From a virus: 44,534 bases of DNA. A program made the translations under genes and the position numbers. The stretch spans positions 1-44,534 of IMG/VR virus record IMGVR_UViG_3300007234_000023; one strand, given 5' to 3'. This document shows, one piece after another, positions 41,508-44,534 of the stretch (positions are counted from its first letter, which is position 1; each line of letters opens with the position of its first letter). The notes under the pieces were generated by a model. The model was not told the DNA's origin and searched no databases. It saw nothing but the letters and a program-made list of their open reading frames with translations.

Positions 41508-41969
41508 TCACTCTTCCCACGCATTTACTTGGTGACAGACAAAGCCCTCTTCTCGCCACATATTCACCACCTTCTGCCTGTCGTCCAGCACCAGCAGGGT
41601 ATTTTCAGGCGTCAGGCTCATTGATTCCGCCAACTCACGTTTTACTACCACGTCGTCACGATAGTCACCATTGGCACGCATGAGTAGTGCATCATATGGT
41701 ATGTCTGCAATGTCCAGCCATGTTTCCGTACCTGTTCTGCACACGTCGTTCCTGCCAGATAGCAATACGATTGACAAGTCAGTAGCCTTTCGGAACGCAC
41801 GCAGTACCTTTACTGTCGCACCTATAGGCACGTCTTTCATCACCTCGGCATCACTGTTGAAGCTACGCCAATCTTTTTTGCCGCCATCCGCAGGTCTTAT
41901 GTAGTGCAGTCGGTGAGTCAGGTCTGCCAGAGTCCCGTCAATATCACACACAATAAATAGTTTCTCCAT
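41508..41969 (-). CDS. HAD-family phosphatase, polynucleotide-3'-phosphatase-like
   Basis: 153 residues from ATG 41969. HAD motif I Asp9-x-Asp11-GTL, motif II Ser71 in LLSGRND, motif III Lys110 in VVVKRELAE, motif IV Asp129-Asp130 in LVLDDRQKV. The closest functional model is the phosphatase half of phage polynucleotide kinase, which removes 3'-phosphates from nicked DNA or RNA; the kinase half is absent. A nucleotidase role is also possible. Its ATG overlaps the end of a 36-residue membrane ORF (TAATG). Confidence 0.83.
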   Translation of the reverse strand: MEKLFIVCDIDGTLADLTHRLHYIRPADGGKKDWRSFNSDAEVMKDVPIGATVKVLRAFRKATDLSIVLLSGRNDVCRTGTETWLDIADIPYDALLMRANGDYRDDVVVKRELAESMSLTPENTLLVLDDRQKVVNMWREEGFVCHQVNAWEE

Positions 41970-42079
41970 TACATACCCCCTAGTGCCAGCACTATCCACA
42001 TACTTGCGTATATAAAAGCTGCACCCATCACGCCACAGCCAATCATCACGAACCACTCGGTTTTGCTAAACTTATTCAT
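41969..42079 (-). CDS. 36-residue single-pass membrane protein
   Basis: Begins MNKFSKTEWF and continues as one hydrophobic helix (VMIGCGVMGAAFIYASMWIV) with a short tail. AGGAGG lies in front of its ATG. Both ends overlap neighbours in TAATG junctions. The overlap pattern and strong ribosome site support a real gene. It may be an envelope-directed early protein; unknown. Confidence 0.65.
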   Translation of the reverse strand: MNKFSKTEWFVMIGCGVMGAAFIYASMWIVLALGGM

Positions 42080-42273
42080 TACAAACCTCCTGTGCTATGC
42101 ACTACTTGTTCGCCATCTTTTTCGGCAAGCCAAACGTGCACGTCATATTCTTTTACTTTAGTACGTCTAAGCTGACTCTGAAGCACCTGTACAGCTTTTT
42201 GTTGTGCTCCGTATGATGTCTCAGCTTCCACTTCTACCTTCCTGTCCTTCCAGAAACAAATGTACTTATTCAT
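42079..42273 (-). CDS. Small conserved phage protein
   Basis: 64 residues with site AACGAGGAGAACGAC. The pattern MNKYICFWKDRKVEVEAETS, YGAQQKAVQVLQ resembles a small protein found in other phages; its function is unknown to me. It overlaps the upstream gene by eight bases. Confidence 0.7.
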   Translation of the reverse strand: MNKYICFWKDRKVEVEAETSYGAQQKAVQVLQSQLRRTKVKEYDVHVWLAEKDGEQVVHSTGGL

Positions 42274-42514
42274 TGTCGTTCTCCTCGTTTAGTTGTCGTA
42301 ATTCATTGTAAAAATGTTCCCAAGTGATGCCGTAGTTGGCATCATGGTTTTCGTACAAGCTATACAAGATACCCATACAAGTTTCATCATCTGGCACAGC
42401 TAGTCCTATGTCTCTAGCTGCTTGCTTCACGTCATCAATGTGCCAAACAATCGCTATTGAGTTTTCGCTGGTAAAGTTACCCGCATTATCATAAACAAAT
42501 ACTTTCTCACTCAT
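42266..42514 (-). CDS. Small acidic protein, unknown
   Basis: 82 residues. Acidic (DDVKQAARDIGLAVPDDETC, GITWEHFYNELRQLNEEND), consistent with a small inhibitor or DNA mimic, but no homology is recognised. The start is at ATG 42514, one base before the next gene's stop. It has a GAGGGGCAATAAG site. Confidence 0.62.
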   Translation of the reverse strand: MSEKVFVYDNAGNFTSENSIAIVWHIDDVKQAARDIGLAVPDDETCMGILYSLYENHDANYGITWEHFYNELRQLNEENDNE

Positions 42515-42515
42515 C

Positions 42516-42833
42516 TTATTGCCCCTCGTTGTTAAAAGTTACTCGGTCTATTTTCTCTATGCATAAAGTGTAGTCTGCTATATAGCTTCCATTTTCATCA
42601 GGGTAAGCCCTATCATCTTCTATCTGATATGTTCTTATATACCCATCTTCGCCATATGCTCCAGACCCAAGCTCGTGACCAAAATAGTTATTTATAACTT
42701 CCTTTGCCTGTTCTATCGAACCAGTAGTGTCTATTTCAAACCCATCTTTTGAACAAACAAAATCGACTTGCCCTTCCTCATCAGACCATTCATACACCAT
42801 GATTTCTACTACGCTTATTCTGTATTTACTCAT
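42516..42833 (-). CDS. Small acidic protein, unknown
   Basis: 105 residues, acidic and beta-rich (KYRISVVEIMVYEWSDEEGQ, DYTLCIEKIDRVTF), with an acidic middle (EDGYIRTYQIEDDRAYPDEN). It overlaps the zinc-ribbon gene by four bases. Like its downstream neighbour it could be a protein mimic or host-directed factor; the evidence is composition only. Confidence 0.62.
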   Translation of the reverse strand: MSKYRISVVEIMVYEWSDEEGQVDFVCSKDGFEIDTTGSIEQAKEVINNYFGHELGSGAYGEDGYIRTYQIEDDRAYPDENGSYIADYTLCIEKIDRVTFNNEGQ

Positions 42834-43030
42834 CGGAAAAATCCTCCCTTGTTGTTGATGCCTTTCAGCTCGTTGCGGTCAGTCACGACCATGTAGTTGC
42901 TTTTGTGTAGTGGTACTGTCGTATGTACAACACGTTTAGCTTGCGCCTCTCCGCACGTTAAGCATGTTGTGTAATTAAGTACTGCCCGTTCTTTTGGGTA
43001 TGGCTCTTTGCAATCTGTGCATATTGGCAT
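42830..43030 (-). CDS. Small zinc-ribbon protein, first gene after promoter
   Basis: 66 residues. CTDC near residue 4 and CLTC near 23 form a zinc ribbon; the rest is basic. It is the first gene behind a near-consensus promoter (43115-43156) and a 21-bp palindrome, with site AGAGGAGAACGAC. Perhaps a transcription or translation factor of early infection. Confidence 0.68.
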   Translation of the reverse strand: MPICTDCKEPYPKERAVLNYTTCLTCGEAQAKRVVHTTVPLHKSNYMVVTDRNELKGINNKGGFFR

Positions 43031-43048
43031 GTCGTTCTCCTCTGTTCT

Positions 43049-43069
43049 AACCTAGTTTCAAACTAGGTT
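43049..43069. promoter_or_regulatory. 21-bp palindrome, copy 2
   Basis: Identical to copy 1. In the leader of the zinc-ribbon gene, 19 bases before the ATG at 43030 and 46 bases downstream of the transcript-start palindrome. Confidence 0.75.
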
Positions 43070-43114
43070 GGTTTTGTTATAAAAAATTTGTATTGTCGCA
43101 GGCGCAATTTCCAC

Positions 43115-43156
43115 ATGGACTATGTCCATTGTACCACATTGTTATGGTTTTGTCAA
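43115..43156 (-). promoter_or_regulatory. Near-consensus sigma-70 promoter of the zinc-ribbon operon
   Basis: Minus strand TTGACA (43151-43156), 17-base spacer, TACAAT (43128-43133). The -10 context TGTGGTACAATG matches the ATPase operon promoter. Beside the -10 is ATGGAC-TAT-GTCCAT (43115-43129), a palindrome in the same place and with the same TAT centre but different arms. Confidence 0.85.
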
Positions 43157-43186
43157 GTGGTTCAGGTGTAGGTGAGGCTGGTAGTG

Positions 43187-43482
43187 TTATAACAATAGGG
43201 GTGTTTTTTGAAAAGTGTAACAATATTTATAACAATATGAACGCTTAGTGTGATGCGGGTTTGGGTGGGTGTATGTATTGTATTGTTATAAAGTTATAGA
43301 AAAAAAAGGGTATACAGCACCCTTGAGCTTTTTGCACATAGGAAGAGGGGCTTCTCTTGCCAAGACGAAATCCCCCCGTATGCTTTTTTTAGCGTAACAT
43401 TGTAACAATACCAATTATACTTTATAAATCAATTACTTAACTCGTAACATTGCTAAAACGAAAAAATAACATTGTAACAATA
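43187..43482. repeat. Iteron-like (G/A)TAACAATA / TAACATTG cluster
   Basis: TAACAATA occurs at 43190-43197, 43218-43225, 43230-43237, 43403-43410 and 43475-43482, inverted at 43281-43288, and as GTAACATTG or ATAACATTG at about 43394, 43444 and 43466. Such spacing of short repeats in a gene-free A+T-rich region resembles origin iterons or a cluster of regulator sites. Confidence 0.6.
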
Positions 43483-43509
43483 TAAAGTGTTGACGAGCCT
43501 ACCAAAAAA

Positions 43510-43533
43510 TGATACGCTGAGTTCAGCGTATCA
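43510..43533. repeat. 24-bp inverted repeat
   Basis: Arms TGATACGCTGA and TCAGCGTATCA around two bases, perfect over 11 pairs. It lies in the gene-free region between the iteron cluster and the ACTATCA repeats, not near a coding start. Possible dimeric protein site or hairpin origin element. Confidence 0.8.
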
Positions 43534-43573
43534 GTTAAGCCAAACCTACCAGATACAAACGTAAGCCTAGTCT

Positions 43574-43619
43574 ACTATCATCAAACTACTATCACGTATA
43601 ACTATCATCACTACTATCA
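43574..43619 (+). repeat. Four ACTATCA direct repeats
   Basis: Copies start at 43574, 43588, 43601 and 43613, 12-14 bases apart. Near-helical-turn spacing suggests cooperative protein binding on one face of the DNA. Not a CRISPR array: units are too short and there are no spacers. Confidence 0.7.
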
Positions 43620-43646
43620 CGCGAAAAAATTGACTTTTTCGTGGGC

Positions 43647-43674
43647 AAAAAAAAGCCCACCATTTCTGGTGGGC
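43647..43674 (-). terminator. Rho-independent terminator after the 204-residue gene
   Basis: On the minus strand GCCCACCA and TGGTGGGC pair around a GAAA tetraloop and are followed by eight T. It lies 27 bases past the stop of the 204-residue gene, separating that gene from the downstream operons. Confidence 0.93.
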
Positions 43675-43681
43675 TTTGGGT

Positions 43682-43702
43682 AACCTAGTTTCAAACTAGG
43701 TT
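43682..43702. promoter_or_regulatory. 21-bp palindrome, copy 3
   Basis: Identical to the other copies, but located at the 3' end of the 204-residue gene: its last bases form part of the TAA stop. It lies just before the terminator. Confidence 0.75.
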
Positions 43703-44315
43703 AAACTTTCTCTTTTTCAATATCAACACCATGCACTATTAGTACCTGTGCAATATCATTCATAAGCTGGGTTAGGCTTTCGTCTATAGCCTCAAATTTG
43801 CCTAGATGCTGATATTGTGAAAGTAAGGTTTTCAACACTTTAGTGTGTATTTCTTCAGCGCTAGGCGCTTCTGGTTTCTCTTTTTCTTTCCCGTATGCTT
43901 CATGCTCTGGGTTACTTGGTTTAGACTTACCAGCGTATCCAAGAGACCATTTGCACACGTTTTGCCATGCTTGGTCGTTATCTAGTGCTTTTCGCATGGT
44001 ATCAATCCATTGGATAGTGTTCCCAGACAGTCCAAATTCAGAACCTATGTTGGTGCATTGCTCCGCATATTTTTCTGAACCGCGCTCGGCTTTTACTTTA
44101 TTAAACTTCACAAGTGTAAACTTGTTATTTGTTACTTTATCAAGACGGCTAGCCATGTTGCCATAAGCACTTTTTAACGTCTCAATGATTGATGAGGCAT
44201 AAGCTGTGTTACCTTGAATATCCGCAATCAGTTCAGCATCTTGGCTTTCAAGGTTGAAAGATTTTTGAATTGCTGATGCCAAAGTGTCGCGCTGTGATTT
44301 AGTAAAAGTTTTCAT
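43701..44315 (-). CDS. Unknown protein, self-contained early transcription unit
   Basis: 204 residues, with site AAAAGGAAAAAA before the ATG. Mostly helical, charged and without known motifs (KSQRDTLASAIQKSFNLESQ, KFTLVKFNKVKAERGSEKYA, GNTIQWIDTMRKALDNDQAW). The gene has its own promoter (44395-44422), palindromes at both ends and a strong terminator, so it is likely transcribed separately at high level. The distinct leader and palindromes would fit an autoregulated early protein. The activity is unknown. Confidence 0.8.
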   Translation of the reverse strand: MKTFTKSQRDTLASAIQKSFNLESQDAELIADIQGNTAYASSIIETLKSAYGNMASRLDKVTNNKFTLVKFNKVKAERGSEKYAEQCTNIGSEFGLSGNTIQWIDTMRKALDNDQAWQNVCKWSLGYAGKSKPSNPEHEAYGKEKEKPEAPSAEEIHTKVLKTLLSQYQHLGKFEAIDESLTQLMNDIAQVLIVHGVDIEKEKV

Positions 44316-44334
44316 AGTTTTTTTCCTTTTGTGT

Positions 44335-44355
44335 AACCTAGTTTCAAACTAGGTT
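44335..44355. promoter_or_regulatory. 21-bp palindrome, copy 4
   Basis: Identical to the other copies. Lies in the leader of the 204-residue gene, 20 bases before its ATG and 40 bases past the -10 element. Confidence 0.75.
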
Positions 44356-44394
44356 GGTTTAAGTTATGCGAGGCACCTTTGCCCCACATCTTTC

Positions 44395-44422
44395 AATATA
44401 TGCCCGTTTTGGATAATGTCAA
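44395..44422 (-). promoter_or_regulatory. Sigma-70-like promoter of the 204-residue gene
   Basis: Minus strand TTGACA (44417-44422), 16-base spacer, TATATT (44395-44400). Its downstream leader contains GGCA-AAGG-TGCC (44372-44383) and the 21-bp palindrome, but no shared TACAATG context with the other two promoters. Confidence 0.72.
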
Positions 44423-44525
44423 GTTTTGGCATACCTACCCGCCCCCCGCCCCCCACTTGGCGAGACTATGGAACCGCATCGCGGATACATAATAATATGC
44501 ACAACCAATCACTCATTTTCACAAC

Positions 44526-44534
44526 ACCTAACAA
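44526..44534. promoter_or_regulatory. Left half of the 17-bp palindrome at the window end
   Basis: ACCTAACAA at the last nine bases equals the first nine of the palindrome at 37745-37761. The sequence stops there, so completion cannot be seen. Confidence 0.3.

Larger units (their letters stand above)
43031..43700. other. Gene-free regulatory region, candidate replication origin
   Basis: 670 bases without a credible gene, rich in A+T. In order from the left: a 21-bp palindrome, a promoter, several TAACAAT-type repeats, a 24-bp palindrome, four ACTATCA repeats, a terminator and another palindrome. This density of short repeats is typical of replication or transcription control sites. No tRNA or other RNA gene is recognised. 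Confidence 0.6.

Noticed and set aside
43574-43619. CRISPR-like array
   Set aside because: Seven-base units at 12-14-base spacing have no spacers or leader, and no Cas genes are present. The Cas4-like nuclease is a lone phage enzyme.
1-44534. tRNA genes, integrase or terminase
   Set aside because: No cloverleaf or TTCGAATCC arm with flanking stems was found, and no open frame has integrase or terminase motifs. The genes could lie outside the window.

Overview
The window is an interior piece of a tailed double-stranded DNA phage genome (Caudoviricetes). Nearly every base is coding, genes overlap by 1-4 bases throughout, and there are only two transcription blocks, which converge at about 22.79 kb. 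A very large ejection-type virion protein, a candidate DNA-stabilisation/tail protein and a T7-type family A DNA polymerase point to a podovirus-like phage. Several small genes resemble proteins I associate with marine phages. Consensus sigma-70-like promoters, strong Shine-Dalgarno sites and exported proteins fit a Gram-negative bacterial host, but the host cannot be named from this sequence. Terminase, portal, capsid, integrase and tRNA genes are not seen; the head genes probably lie beyond the left edge.

Left block (2-22792, + strand, late genes). It opens inside a tail-fibre gene and continues with an acidic protein of unknown function. Two paralogous fibres follow, each with a C-terminal S74 self-cleaving chaperone domain. 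Next come two small proteins, two secreted proteins, two membrane-anchored proteins, a 41-residue membrane ORF, a three-helix holin and a GH24 lysozyme. The rest is virion structure: a 628-residue stabilisation/tail candidate, a 450-residue beta-rich protein, repeat-rich and Gln-rich internal proteins, and a 1981-residue protein with a zinc-protease motif.

Right block (44315-22789, - strand, early/replication genes). Read in its own direction, it starts with a 204-residue protein that has its own promoter and terminator. A 670-base gene-free region with iteron-like repeats and palindromes follows and is the best origin candidate. Next are small genes and a HAD phosphatase. A four-gene set follows: MoxR-like AAA ATPase, zincin-VWA protein, an unknown protein and a DUF3150-like protein. 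Then come another unknown protein, a ribbon-helix-helix regulator, a VRR-NUC nuclease, DNA polymerase, a second cell-wall hydrolase (SleB type) with a small membrane partner, a Cas4/AddB-like Fe-S nuclease, a degenerate HNH protein, another PD-(D/E)XK nuclease, an SNF2 helicase, a candidate ssDNA-binding protein, a helix-turn-helix protein and a primase-helicase.

The least explained signal is regulatory. Four identical 21-base palindromes sit in the early-gene leaders or at a gene end. Two promoters share an extended -10 region and carry start-site palindromes whose arms covary. The ATPase-VWA operon uses nearly identical ribosome-binding blocks for four genes. At least five genes shorter than 60 residues are supported by overlap, coupling or family resemblance.
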